Below are positions 33,473 to 41,975 of a stretch of DNA of 64,000 nt, in pieces. This DNA comes from a virus. Both the position numbers and the translations under genes were made by a program. The DNA is taken from IMG/VR virus record IMGVR_UViG_3300042472_000628, positions 37,455-101,454 of that record. One strand, given 5' to 3'. How positions within the stretch are numbered: the stretch's first letter is position 1; every line of letters begins with the position of its first letter. The notes under the pieces were generated by a model, which was given only the letters and a program-made list of their open reading frames with translations, was not told the origin of the DNA and made no database searches.

Positions 33473-34657
33473 ATGGCAAAATTAAACAAAGGAATTGTTT
33501 CTCCTGTTATAGAATCTAAACAAGGATTTGTATTTCATGCAGGTGGACAAAATTTCAGAATGACAGGAAGTCACATTGAAAAATTTGAAAATGTTTCAGA
33601 AGACTTTAATGCTCTAGTTAAAGCAAATGAAATGTTTAACATAACTAGCGAAGGTATTTCATTTTATTATGATTACAATAATAAGAAAACCATTTCTAAA
33701 ATTGAAGAATCAGCTATGGCTAATTTTGATAAATTAGTTGGTTTAAATGAAAAGATTGATTTCTTAAACGAAAACATTAAATCATACAAAGTAGCTGGTA
33801 AAACATTGGCAGTAACTGAAGTTGAAAATGAATTGAAAGTTTTAGAATCATTAAGATCTAATGTACTTACAAAATCAATAGTTGTTAAATTATCATATAA
33901 CGTTTCTGAGAATAAGTTTTATGCAGGTAATGTAGAACTAGCATTCTCACCTTCAATAGCTCTGGCTGAGTCTATGTTAGCAGCGGCTTACATTAGATAT
34001 GAAGATAAAGCATTGATCAACTTATTTGAATTTGCATCTAAAAACTTCAATCACTATAATGTATTAGAATTCATTTCAGAATCTAAAGATGGTGATGTTA
34101 GAGTTTTAGCAATGAGAACTGAAAGTAATGTATTTGTTTATAAAATTAATGAATCTACTAAGATCGATAAATTCTCTAAATTACTAGCAGATGCTGCAAT
34201 TGATTATGTTGCAGAAAGTACAGGAGCAGATATTACACCAATGGTTGAAGATATTTTAGAATCTTACAAAGAAAGAAGAGCGGCTAAATCAGAGAAAACT
34301 CAATTGATGTATGAAATGATCGCATTCTTAAAAGATCAAAAGGGTAGATTATCTGAAGCTAATAGAAACTTACCAGACATTAAAGCTGCAGATCAATTAT
34401 TAAATGCTGAAATCACAAGAATTTCAGAAGAATTAACAGAATTACAGAACGAAGACTTATTAACAAAAGACGATGGATATGTAGATGCAGAAATTACAGT
34501 AGAATCTGAAGGTTTACCAAAAGGTTCTAAAGTTAAAGTTGATGCATTAGAATTTACAGGAAAAGGTAAATCAGATATATTAACAGTATTTGTTAAAGAT
34601 GAACCATTAAGAGTAGAAAAGAATAAACTTCAAATTTCAGCCGAAGATTCTATATAA
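33473..34657 (+). CDS. Probable virion-associated protein, unknown
   Basis: 394 aa, no recognised family. Mixed alpha/beta N-terminal part (GFVFHAGGQNFRMTGSHIEKF), a coiled-coil stretch (about 265-330) and a beta-rich C-terminus that looks like a small SH3/KOW-like fold (LPKGSKVKVDALEFTGKGKSD). Surrounded by structural genes and followed by a terminator. Expressed from a late-type box. Head or neck component is the best guess from context only. Confidence 0.5.
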   Translation: MAKLNKGIVSPVIESKQGFVFHAGGQNFRMTGSHIEKFENVSEDFNALVKANEMFNITSEGISFYYDYNNKKTISKIEESAMANFDKLVGLNEKIDFLNENIKSYKVAGKTLAVTEVENELKVLESLRSNVLTKSIVVKLSYNVSENKFYAGNVELAFSPSIALAESMLAAAYIRYEDKALINLFEFASKNFNHYNVLEFISESKDGDVRVLAMRTESNVFVYKINESTKIDKFSKLLADAAIDYVAESTGADITPMVEDILESYKERRAAKSEKTQLMYEMIAFLKDQKGRLSEANRNLPDIKAADQLLNAEITRISEELTELQNEDLLTKDDGYVDAEITVESEGLPKGSKVKVDALEFTGKGKSDILTVFVKDEPLRVEKNKLQISAEDSI

Positions 34658-34676
34658 ACTCACATAATATTTAAGT

Positions 34677-34708
34677 AAAGCCCAATTGGAAACAGTTGGG
34701 CTTTTTTT
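34677..34708 (+). terminator. Intrinsic terminator
   Basis: AAAGCCCAA and TTGGGCTTT around a 10-nt loop followed by T-run. Confidence 0.85.
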
Positions 34709-34735
34709 AGTATAAGATTAAACATATTACGCGAA

Positions 34736-35119
34736 ATGGCAAAAAAGAAAAATTACTTAAACAACAAGGATCTATTCGATGCGATTGTAGAATCAAAAGA
34801 ATTAGACAAGTTAACACCAACAGCAGAAAAAATGCTAGTGTTATTGGCCGAACGAGCTATTAATAAATTAAGTTATGTTAACAGCGATGATAGAGATGAT
34901 TGCTTACAGTTTGCATTATTAGATCTATTAAAATATTGGAGAAACTTCAATCCTAAATATCCTAATGCATTTGCATATTTTACAGAAATTGCAAAACGAG
35001 GATATGCCAAAGGTTGGAATAAAATTCATCCACTTAAATACAAAGGTACATTATCAATTGATCGCATTTCAACAGGTGGTTCAAGCGAAGATGGTGGCGG
35101 TGGAATGTTCAACATTTAA
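34736..35119 (+). CDS. 55: Late-transcription sigma factor, gp55-like
   Basis: 127 aa. Short sigma-70 region 2 protein: DDRDDCLQFALLDLLKYWRNFNP followed by NAFAYFTEIAKRGYAKGW, the hallmark of T4-like gp55 (N-x-F-x-Y-F/M-T-x-I...), then a short C-terminal tail. T4 gp55 is 185 aa and recognises only the -10-like TATAAATA box. Here about fifteen GATATATAA boxes in front of structural genes are the obvious targets. A Gly-rich GGGGMFNI C-terminus could contact the clamp. Upstream terminator, downstream gp4 gene without gap. Confidence 0.75.
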   Translation: MAKKKNYLNNKDLFDAIVESKELDKLTPTAEKMLVLLAERAINKLSYVNSDDRDDCLQFALLDLLKYWRNFNPKYPNAFAYFTEIAKRGYAKGWNKIHPLKYKGTLSIDRISTGGSSEDGGGGMFNI

Positions 35120-35593
35120 ATGTCAATAAAAAATCTCAAACCCACAGGTAATTCAGGTTTTGTACAAGGATATTATACACCAAAAAATCCAGATAAGTAC
35201 ATAGGACCAATCCCAATAATCTATAGATCATCATGGGAAAGAAAGTTTATGATTATGTGTGATACTAAAGAACATGTAATCAAGTGGTCCAGTGAACCTG
35301 TTGAGATTAAATACATATGGTCATTTGATAAAAGAGAACATAAATATTATCCTGACTTTTATATGAAAGTCAAAGGCGTTGAAGGTGATGAAGAATTTCT
35401 TGTTGAAATAAAACCAGAAGCACAAATTACAAAACCAGAACCACCTAAAAAGAATAGTCAAAAGGCTTTAAAGTCTTACAAATTCTTAGTAGAGCAGTAT
35501 GTAAAAAATAGAGATAAATATACATATGCAAAGGCATGGGCAGTCAATCGAGGTTGGCGATTCATCGTCTTAACAGAAAAGTCTCTTAAATAA
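35120..35593 (+). CDS. 4: Head completion protein gp4-like (nuclease fold)
   Basis: 157 aa. Closely follows T4 gp4 (150 aa): YTPKNPDKYIG, YRSSWERKFMIMCD, IKWSSEPVEIKYI, KYYPDFYMKV, FLVEIKPEAQ and WRFIVLTEKSL. The D-x-x...E-I-K pattern resembles a PD-(D/E)xK nuclease fold. In T4 it is needed to complete DNA-filled heads. Overlaps the next gene by one base. Confidence 0.85.
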   Translation: MSIKNLKPTGNSGFVQGYYTPKNPDKYIGPIPIIYRSSWERKFMIMCDTKEHVIKWSSEPVEIKYIWSFDKREHKYYPDFYMKVKGVEGDEEFLVEIKPEAQITKPEPPKKNSQKALKSYKFLVEQYVKNRDKYTYAKAWAVNRGWRFIVLTEKSLK

Positions 35594-36219
35594 TGGGTAA
35601 GATAAAGCAAGATATTAAAGATTTAAGTAAAGAAGCTGGAGGTAAAATCAAAGCACGGAAAGCTGCTGAAAAATGGTTTAAGGATGCTTCAAACTCTATT
35701 AAAGATAATACAGTTGCTAAACTTAGTAAACCATTTAAAACAGGCATGATCCATGTATTTAGATATGAAAAGCCTCTAAATATTAAAACACTAGAATGGT
35801 GGGATAAAAATCCAGTAGTATTGGCTCTTGAACCACATGAGAGTGGCACAGACGTTGGTATTAATTTAAATCTTTTGCCAGTACAATTTAAAGAGGATCT
35901 TTTGGACATGATATATGACAGAATGCAGGGTCAAATTAAATCTCAGAATGGAAAATCAAAAGAAAATAATGCATTAACACAAGGTCAAATTAAATTGATT
36001 TACAAAGATGTTAAAAAGTTTTTAGTTCAATTTGGATTTGATTATGCAATTAGACAATATGTACCACAATTAAAAAAAAATCAAAAAGTAGTTTCTTATG
36101 AAAGTTGGGCTAAAATAGCACTCTGTGATTTTCAAGATCTTAATGGTATTGGAATTAATGAGGTAAAGAGAGCGTTTCAAGAGCACTTAAAAACGCGTTC
36201 AAAAAGAAAAGATATATAA
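35593..36219 (+). CDS. Conserved virion-associated protein of T4-like phages
   Basis: 208 aa. The stretch KTGMIHVFRYEKPL, LEWWDKNPVVLALEPHE, VGINLNLLPVQFKEDLLDMIYD resembles a conserved myovirus protein with the pattern Y-D-x-x-P-L ... G-L-N-x-x-Y/L-L-P, often annotated only as structural. Position between gp4 and gp20 agrees. Very basic ends suggest nucleic-acid contact. Its last codons and stop (D-I-stop) coincide with a late-type box. Exact role unknown. Confidence 0.55.
   Translation: MGKIKQDIKDLSKEAGGKIKARKAAEKWFKDASNSIKDNTVAKLSKPFKTGMIHVFRYEKPLNIKTLEWWDKNPVVLALEPHESGTDVGINLNLLPVQFKEDLLDMIYDRMQGQIKSQNGKSKENNALTQGQIKLIYKDVKKFLVQFGFDYAIRQYVPQLKKNQKVVSYESWAKIALCDFQDLNGIGINEVKRAFQEHLKTRSKRKDI
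36211..36219 (+). promoter_or_regulatory. Late-type box GATATATAA before portal gene
   Basis: Exact box overlapping the Asp-Ile-stop end of the previous gene, 23 nt before the portal ATG. Confidence 0.6.
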
Positions 36220-36242
36220 ACAGAACATAATAATATAATAGT

Positions 36243-37835
36243 ATGGCAGGATTTAACGACAGAAACGGACCATTAAGTAATGGATCAAGACCTTTTAGCA
36301 TTTCAAATGCTTTAAAGTCATTGTCTTCGTTTGGTATGCGCTATGATGATTTAGTCTTAAGACAATCACAAGCAATTGGACCAATGGAAGCCGAAATTGG
36401 TTATGGTCAAATGAACCCGTTTGGTCTAGACAATGATGACATATATGGAGCATTCGCTGCAATGTCAATGACCGACATTAATTTAAGATCTAATATTCCA
36501 TTTTTTGATAAATCATATGAAAGCAAAAGAGAAGAGCTTAGAAGATTTTCACTTAACGATGAGATTGAAGATATTTTAGATATTCTTTGTGATGAGACTA
36601 TTGTATATGATGAAAAAAACTTTTTTTGTTACCCTGAAATTTTAGGTATTGATATATCTGATGATGTTGACAAAGATCTTAATAAATATTTCAGACAAAT
36701 CTATCACTACTTTGGATTTAACTCCGATCAATCGGCATGGTACTTCTTTAGAAAATTCTTAATTGATGGATATTTGGCATTTGAGATCATTTATTCACCG
36801 GATCAAAAAGAAGTTATTGGATTTAAAGAATTAGATCCTATTACACTTATCCCAGGTTATAATCACGATGATGGTAAAAAAGTTTGGGTACAATACAAAG
36901 ATGATCCAATTAGAGAACGTAAACTATATGATTCTCAAATTATATACATTTCATACTCTTCGATAACTACAGCATCGAGAGTTTCTTACATCGAAAGATT
37001 AACAAGAGCATTTAACTTATTGAGAATCATGGAACATACCAGAGTTATTTGGGCTGTTACCAATGCATCTTTTAGAATGAAATTTGTTATACCTGTCGGT
37101 GGTAAATCTAAGACTAGAGCGAAGCAATCACTTTCTCAGTTAATGAACTCTTATAAAGAATCAGTAGATTTTGATTGGGAATCAGGTACATTAGCAACAG
37201 ATGGTAAACCAATGTTACAATTTAGTAAAGAGTATTGGCTGCCTTCGAAAGACGGTGAATCACCAGAAATTGAAACACTTAACAGTGATGGACCAGATTT
37301 ATCAGATACAGAAGCACTTAAATATTTCTCAGATAAATTAAAACACGTTTCAAAAATCCCTTACTCAAGATTCTTATATGAAGATGGTGGTGGAGATTTT
37401 AACTTGGCTGCTGATGGTATGATTAGAGATGAGATTAAATTTGGTAAATTTATCAAACGTTTAAGATCGATCTTTATGGAAATTTTATCTAAGCCATTAT
37501 TTATTCAAATGTGTCTTAAATACCCAGAATTTACAAACGATCCACAATTTAAAACACAAGTTGCCCTAAGATTTAATGAAGAGAACGTATTCTCAGAATT
37601 AAAAGACATGGAATTAATGGAAAAACGATTAGAATTCATCGGTACTATGAGAGATAGCTTGATGACAACTAATCAAGAAACAATGGAAGAAGAATACTAC
37701 TTTGATCAAGAATACCTAGTTAAGAAATATCTTAAACTAAGTGATGATGAAATTAGAGGTAACGAAGCTGCTAAATCTAAGTTAAAGAAAACAACGGCCC
37801 AAGAGCCAGAAGCTGAAGATCCATTCGCAATGTAA
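36243..37835 (+). CDS. 20: Portal protein gp20
   Basis: 530 aa (T4 gp20 524 aa). Characteristic blocks: LDILCDETIVYD, FRKFLIDGYLAFEIIY, LDPITLIPGY, YIERLTRAFNLLRIMEHTRVIWAV, SRFLYEDGGGDFNLAADG and IRDEIKFGKFIKRLRSIF. Twelve copies form the DNA entry channel, bind terminase and nucleate head assembly. C-terminus basic and disordered. Confidence 0.93.
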   Translation: MAGFNDRNGPLSNGSRPFSISNALKSLSSFGMRYDDLVLRQSQAIGPMEAEIGYGQMNPFGLDNDDIYGAFAAMSMTDINLRSNIPFFDKSYESKREELRRFSLNDEIEDILDILCDETIVYDEKNFFCYPEILGIDISDDVDKDLNKYFRQIYHYFGFNSDQSAWYFFRKFLIDGYLAFEIIYSPDQKEVIGFKELDPITLIPGYNHDDGKKVWVQYKDDPIRERKLYDSQIIYISYSSITTASRVSYIERLTRAFNLLRIMEHTRVIWAVTNASFRMKFVIPVGGKSKTRAKQSLSQLMNSYKESVDFDWESGTLATDGKPMLQFSKEYWLPSKDGESPEIETLNSDGPDLSDTEALKYFSDKLKHVSKIPYSRFLYEDGGGDFNLAADGMIRDEIKFGKFIKRLRSIFMEILSKPLFIQMCLKYPEFTNDPQFKTQVALRFNEENVFSELKDMELMEKRLEFIGTMRDSLMTTNQETMEEEYYFDQEYLVKKYLKLSDDEIRGNEAAKSKLKKTTAQEPEAEDPFAM

Positions 37836-37851
37836 ATTATTCACGAAAAAA

Positions 37852-37860
37852 GATATATAA
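37852..37860 (+). promoter_or_regulatory. Late-type box GATATATAA
   Basis: Exact box ending 3 nt before the ATG of the small prohead core gene, which is unusually close to the start codon. Confidence 0.55.
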
Positions 37861-37863
37861 ATT

Positions 37864-38205
37864 ATGAAAATTATTAAAACATTTGAAGACTTCTTAACTG
37901 AAGACGCTTTAAGAGCTGGAGAAGATTCACAAGTAGTTATCGATGATATCGATTTAGATTCAGGTTCTACTATAAAAGCAGCTGAAATTTTAGGAGCTAT
38001 TTCTGCCTCTATCACAGATGAAGAGTTTAAACAGTACTTCTATGATGAATACGGAGAGAATGCTTTCGGTGAAGGTGAGATTGATCAGTTAGTTAAAATA
38101 TATAACGATAAAGCTGCAGAAGACTTAGAAGCTGAGAAAGAAAAAGAAAAAGAAGCTGAAGGAGAAGAAGGCGGAGACGCTGAAGATCCACTTGCCGGGT
38201 TATAA
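37864..38205 (+). CDS. Small prohead core protein (gp67/gp68-like)
   Basis: 113 aa, very acidic C-terminus (EKEKEAEGEEGGDAEDPLAGL). The N-terminus TFEDFLTED (6-14) is a capsid-targeting-like F-x-x-F-x-x-E tag. It lies between portal and protease-scaffold, where T4 has gp67 and gp68, small core proteins degraded by gp21. Ends -DPLAGL while the scaffold has a similar ALDPLEAY segment. Functional analogy from position, charge and tag. Confidence 0.6.
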   Translation: MKIIKTFEDFLTEDALRAGEDSQVVIDDIDLDSGSTIKAAEILGAISASITDEEFKQYFYDEYGENAFGEGEIDQLVKIYNDKAAEDLEAEKEKEKEAEGEEGGDAEDPLAGL

Positions 38206-38229
38206 TAAGATATTTCAATAATAAAGTAT

Positions 38230-38238
38230 GATATATAT
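38230..38238 (+). promoter_or_regulatory. Late-like box GATATATAT
   Basis: One mismatch from GATATATAA; 23 nt before the protease-scaffold ATG. Confidence 0.4.
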
Positions 38239-38261
38239 TAAAAATAGAAAAATAAAATACT

Positions 38262-40244
38262 ATGAACAATACTAACGATTTATTAATCGTCGAAATGTCT
38301 TCTTCTACACTGAGTGTTAAAACTTCAGATAATAAAGAATACATCCTCGAAGGAGTTTTTGGTCAAATCGATCAAAAAAACAGAAACAACCGTATTTATA
38401 CGGAGTCGGAATATATTCCACAAATTGAAGCATTACAAGCTAAAATTAAAGCTAGTAAACTTTTAGGAGAACTAGATCATCCTGCTCAATTTGATATTTC
38501 TTTAAAAAATGTATCACACATTATTGAAGAATTGACATATGACAAAGCTAGTAAAGAAGTTAGAGGTAGAATTAAATTATTGGATACTGATGCAGGTAGA
38601 CAAGCTAAAGCTTTAGTTGATGCAGGTGTTCCATTACAAATTTCTTCTAGAGCTGCAGGTGCCGTTGAATCTAATGGTACTGTAAAGATCAAACAATTAT
38701 TCACATATGATTTAGTTGCTGACCCAGGTTTTGAAAACGCTGAGTTAAAGAGAGTTAACGAATCTTTTGGATATAGTAATGATGGTTTAATTTCTATTTA
38801 TGAAATTAACAGATCTTCTGAAACTTCATTAGAAACTATCAACACAATCGAAAACACAAACACACAAATAAAAGAAAATAAAAACATGGCAGAATTTGTA
38901 AAATCTGAAGATTTCAATAGATACTCTGAGTATTTAGCGAATGAAATCAAGACATTAAAAGAGTCTATGGAAGCCAAAAATGTTGAGGTTTCGGAAGACA
39001 ACACAGTAGACAACCTAAAAGAACACAATAACCACATTGTAGAAACTGTTAATAAATTAACAGACTACGTTGAATATGTTGCAACTAAATTAGATGAATC
39101 TATTCAATATTCAGAGCACGTTGCTGAAAAAGCAGATCAAGGTATTGCTTACTCAGAATCGTTAGCTGAAAAATTAGATCAAGGTATCTCTTATACAGAG
39201 CACGTTGCTGAAGCAGTTTCTAAAGTTAAAGATTTCGCTAATTATTTAGCTGAAGCTCATAACGAAGGTGCTACATCTCACACTACTTTATTAGAGTACG
39301 TTGAATACTTAAAAGAAAACTTACAATCAGTTTCTGAATATGCAGAATACATTGCAGAATCATTAAACGAAACAGTTATTACTGAAGAAGATGCACCTGC
39401 TAAAGATGCTGACGAAGCAGAAGAAACTGACGAAATCGAAAACATCGGTGATAATTCAGAAGAAGGTGCAGTAGCTAAAGATGGCGAAAACGCTGGTAAA
39501 GACGTTGAAGAAATCGAAGGTGAAGAAGTTGAAGCCGGAGATAATTCAAAAGAAGGTGATGTATCTAAAGACGGCGAAAAAGCTGGAGAAGATGCAGAAG
39601 ACTTAGAATCTAATGCTAAAACATCTGACGCTGAAGTTAAAGACAAAGTTGACGCAGCTGAACCGGGTGAAGGTGAAGAAGAAGCAGAAGGTGAAGAAGG
39701 TGCATTAGATCCTTTAGAAGCTTACAAAAATGAAATCTCTTCTAAATTAGATGCATTAGTTGAAAGCGCAACTAAAAAAGAAAATGAATCACCATCTTTC
39801 TTTAGAGTTGTTTCTTCTAATACAAGAGAAAAATACAACGCATTAACTGAATCTGCAAAATCAGAAGTTAGAAACACAGTTTCTAAAAGAGGTTTTATGA
39901 CTGAATCAGAAATCGTATCATTAATGAACAATGCTCAACTTATTGTTGAAAGCGCAGGTGCACAACCTACATTTATTGCTCTTATGCCAACTGAATACTC
40001 TGAAGCATGGACTAATTTATCTGAAGCTAAACAAAATCAAATCATTGCTCAAGCAAAATACCACACATTGAACACTGAATACCAAGTTGCTAATTTCTGG
40101 CAAACTAGAGATCTAAGAGATACTAAAGTTGAAATGGAGAAAGTTGCAATGGTTACTGAATCAAAAACTGAAGAGCCTAAATCAACACTAGGATATGATA
40201 TGACTGGTATGGCAGAAGCGTTCAAACAGAGATTTAACAAATAA
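38262..40244 (+). CDS. Fused prohead protease (gp21-like) and scaffold/core protein (gp22-like)
   Basis: 660 aa. Residues 1-180 are a gp21-type serine protease: EGVFGQIDQKNRNNRIY, GELDHP (H73) and VPLQISSRAAGAV (S128 or S129), then TYDLVADPGFENA. Residues from M209 (MAEFVKSEDFNRYSEYLANE) onward are a scaffold: repeated 14-18 residue helices (YSEHVAEKADQGIAYSESL ...), an acidic region with two copies of a GDNS-x-EG...KDGE...AG unit (about 395-455), and a helical C-terminus ending GMAEAFKQRFNK as in core proteins. T4 encodes these as separate genes 21 and 22. The joining segment NTIENTNTQIKENKN looks like translated leader. An internal start at 38886 could still give free scaffold. Confidence 0.85.
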   Translation: MNNTNDLLIVEMSSSTLSVKTSDNKEYILEGVFGQIDQKNRNNRIYTESEYIPQIEALQAKIKASKLLGELDHPAQFDISLKNVSHIIEELTYDKASKEVRGRIKLLDTDAGRQAKALVDAGVPLQISSRAAGAVESNGTVKIKQLFTYDLVADPGFENAELKRVNESFGYSNDGLISIYEINRSSETSLETINTIENTNTQIKENKNMAEFVKSEDFNRYSEYLANEIKTLKESMEAKNVEVSEDNTVDNLKEHNNHIVETVNKLTDYVEYVATKLDESIQYSEHVAEKADQGIAYSESLAEKLDQGISYTEHVAEAVSKVKDFANYLAEAHNEGATSHTTLLEYVEYLKENLQSVSEYAEYIAESLNETVITEEDAPAKDADEAEETDEIENIGDNSEEGAVAKDGENAGKDVEEIEGEEVEAGDNSKEGDVSKDGEKAGEDAEDLESNAKTSDAEVKDKVDAAEPGEGEEEAEGEEGALDPLEAYKNEISSKLDALVESATKKENESPSFFRVVSSNTREKYNALTESAKSEVRNTVSKRGFMTESEIVSLMNNAQLIVESAGAQPTFIALMPTEYSEAWTNLSEAKQNQIIAQAKYHTLNTEYQVANFWQTRDLRDTKVEMEKVAMVTESKTEEPKSTLGYDMTGMAEAFKQRFNK

Positions 40245-40258
40245 TCAAAAAGAACACG

Positions 40259-40267
40259 GATATATAA
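40259..40267 (+). promoter_or_regulatory. Late-type box GATATATAA before capsid gene
   Basis: Exact box, 99 nt before the gp23 ATG, leaving a long 5' leader. Confidence 0.6.
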
Positions 40268-40274
40268 TTAACAA

Positions 40275-40318
40275 TCGACGATAAGGGTGACAGAAGCAGA
40301 AAACCCATTGAATGTCGA
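40275..40318 (+). promoter_or_regulatory. Structured 5' leader of the major capsid mRNA
   Basis: TCGAC (40275-40279) can pair with GTCGA (40314-40318), and inside it GGGT (40285-40288) with ACCC (40303-40306), leaving a purine-rich loop. It starts near the expected mRNA 5' end and may stabilise the highly expressed capsid mRNA. Confidence 0.5.
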
Positions 40319-40365
40319 GTTTTTAACTAAACAATTAAACAAAACAAAAAAAACGATCATTAAAA

Positions 40366-41847
40366 ATGGCAAATTTATTAAACGAAGCTGAGATCAAGAA
40401 TACATGGGCACCGATTATCTCGGAAGCTACAGGTATCAACGAATCTAGCAAATTAGCGTGGATGTCGACTTACTGTCATAACCACAAATTGTATGAAGAC
40501 GCAAACATTATGTCTTTATCTAACAACCCTGGCCCAATGAACTTAACAGGTATGGGTGCAGTATCTTTTCCTTCAGCGATTGGACAAGGTGCAAATGTAG
40601 GAACTAACGGTTCAGGTGACAAATCACCAACGTTATTGCCTTTAGCAATGCAAGTTGCTGCTCAAACTATCGGTTTAGACTTAGTACCAGTAGTACCAAT
40701 GGCAGGTCCAATGGGATTATTGTCTTACTTAGACTTTACTTACGAAGGTGGTACAATCGAATTAGGTAAAACTGCTCCAACTTACATTAAAGTAGGTGTA
40801 GCTTCAGCTGAAGTTATCGCAGACGTTATCGCAGAGATCAAAGCATTAGCTTTAGATACTATTCCTGCAGCTGCAGGTTACGGTGCTTACGAATTAGTAG
40901 GAACTTCTAGAATTGATGGTAAAATGATTTTCAAAGTAGGAACAGTTGTAGCTGCAAACGTAGAAGCTGACGTTACTTTAGCATTAGCTTCATTAACTGA
41001 AGATGCTACTGCAACAGGTGTTACTTTAGTTGCTGCATTAGAAGATCATATTCCTGCATTCTCTGGAGCTGCTGCTAACGGTAGACCAATGTCTAGAGAA
41101 GTTGGTGAAAGAACTGCTGATAAAGTAATGGGTCTTTCTTTATTCTCTAAATCAGTTGCTGCTGAAACTTTCCAAGTTGCTGCTGCAGTTACTAGAGAAC
41201 AAGTACAAGATTTAAAACAATTCGGTGTAGATGCTGTTGCTCAAGTAGAAGCAGTTTTAACTAACGAATTAACTCAATCTATCAACAATCACATCTTATA
41301 CAAAATGAGAGAGATTGCTGAAACAGGTTTAGGTCTTCCTAGTAACACATTAACTTTAGATTACACTCAAGGTGGAAATACTTATGGTGATGTTAACAGA
41401 AGAATCTTAACTAACATTCTTGCTGCTGCGAACTTAATCGCAAACAGAGGAAGAAGAGGTGCTGGTAACTTCGCAGTTGTAGGAGCAAAAGTTGCTTCAG
41501 CTTTACAATCAATTGCAGGTTTCGTACCAAATCCAATGGCTAACACATTCAACCAAGTTGCAGGTGCTATCTACCCATTAGGATCTGTTGCAGGTGTTAA
41601 CATCTATACTGACCCTAATTTAGAATGGGAAGGTGCTACACAACAAGTATTAGTTGGTAGAAAAGGTGATGGTAACGGTGCTGGATTAGTATTCATGCCT
41701 TACTTAATGGCTGAATCAGTTCAAATGATTGCAGAAGGAACAATGGCTCCAAAAGTAGCTGTTAAATCTAGATATGCATTAGTTGAAGCTGGATTCCACC
41801 CAGGTACACAATACCAAAAATTCGAAGTTGCTGGTTTACAATTGTAA
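40366..41847 (+). CDS. 23: Major capsid protein gp23
   Basis: 493 aa (T4 gp23 521 aa). Contains NTWAPIISE, FPSAIGQGANVGTNGSGDKSP, PLAMQVAAQTIGLDLVPVVPM, a beta-rich insertion and the conserved C-terminal FMPYLMAESVQMIAEGTMAPK and RYALVEAGFHPGTQYQ. Sites of (I/L)xE|A type near the N-terminus (LLNEA, IISEA) could be cut by the protease; both lie much earlier than the T4 cleavage site after residue 65. Long structured leader and strong terminator frame it as a single highly expressed gene. Confidence 0.93.
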   Translation: MANLLNEAEIKNTWAPIISEATGINESSKLAWMSTYCHNHKLYEDANIMSLSNNPGPMNLTGMGAVSFPSAIGQGANVGTNGSGDKSPTLLPLAMQVAAQTIGLDLVPVVPMAGPMGLLSYLDFTYEGGTIELGKTAPTYIKVGVASAEVIADVIAEIKALALDTIPAAAGYGAYELVGTSRIDGKMIFKVGTVVAANVEADVTLALASLTEDATATGVTLVAALEDHIPAFSGAAANGRPMSREVGERTADKVMGLSLFSKSVAAETFQVAAAVTREQVQDLKQFGVDAVAQVEAVLTNELTQSINNHILYKMREIAETGLGLPSNTLTLDYTQGGNTYGDVNRRILTNILAAANLIANRGRRGAGNFAVVGAKVASALQSIAGFVPNPMANTFNQVAGAIYPLGSVAGVNIYTDPNLEWEGATQQVLVGRKGDGNGAGLVFMPYLMAESVQMIAEGTMAPKVAVKSRYALVEAGFHPGTQYQKFEVAGLQL

Positions 41848-41871
41848 TCTTAAACTAGAATAATTTATATG

Positions 41872-41901
41872 AAAAGGTCATCTTCGGATGACCTTTTTTT
41901 T
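41872..41901 (+). terminator. Intrinsic terminator after capsid gene
   Basis: AAAAGGTCATC-TTCG-GATGACCTTTT: perfect stem with UUCG tetraloop and T8 tail. The strongest terminator in the window. Confidence 0.92.
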
Positions 41902-41927
41902 GTTTTAAACTTTTGTAAATTAAGGTA

Positions 41928-41936
41928 GATATATAA
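41928..41936 (+). promoter_or_regulatory. Late-type box GATATATAA
   Basis: Exact box, 39 nt before the ATG at 41976. Confidence 0.6.
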
Positions 41937-41975
41937 TCTAATAACATAATTAAAACTACAAAATAAACAAACATT

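Noticed and set aside
39278-39646. Serine-rich open frame on the minus strand
   Set aside because: It mirrors the acidic GAA/GAT codons of the scaffold and has the low-complexity composition expected of an antisense shadow.
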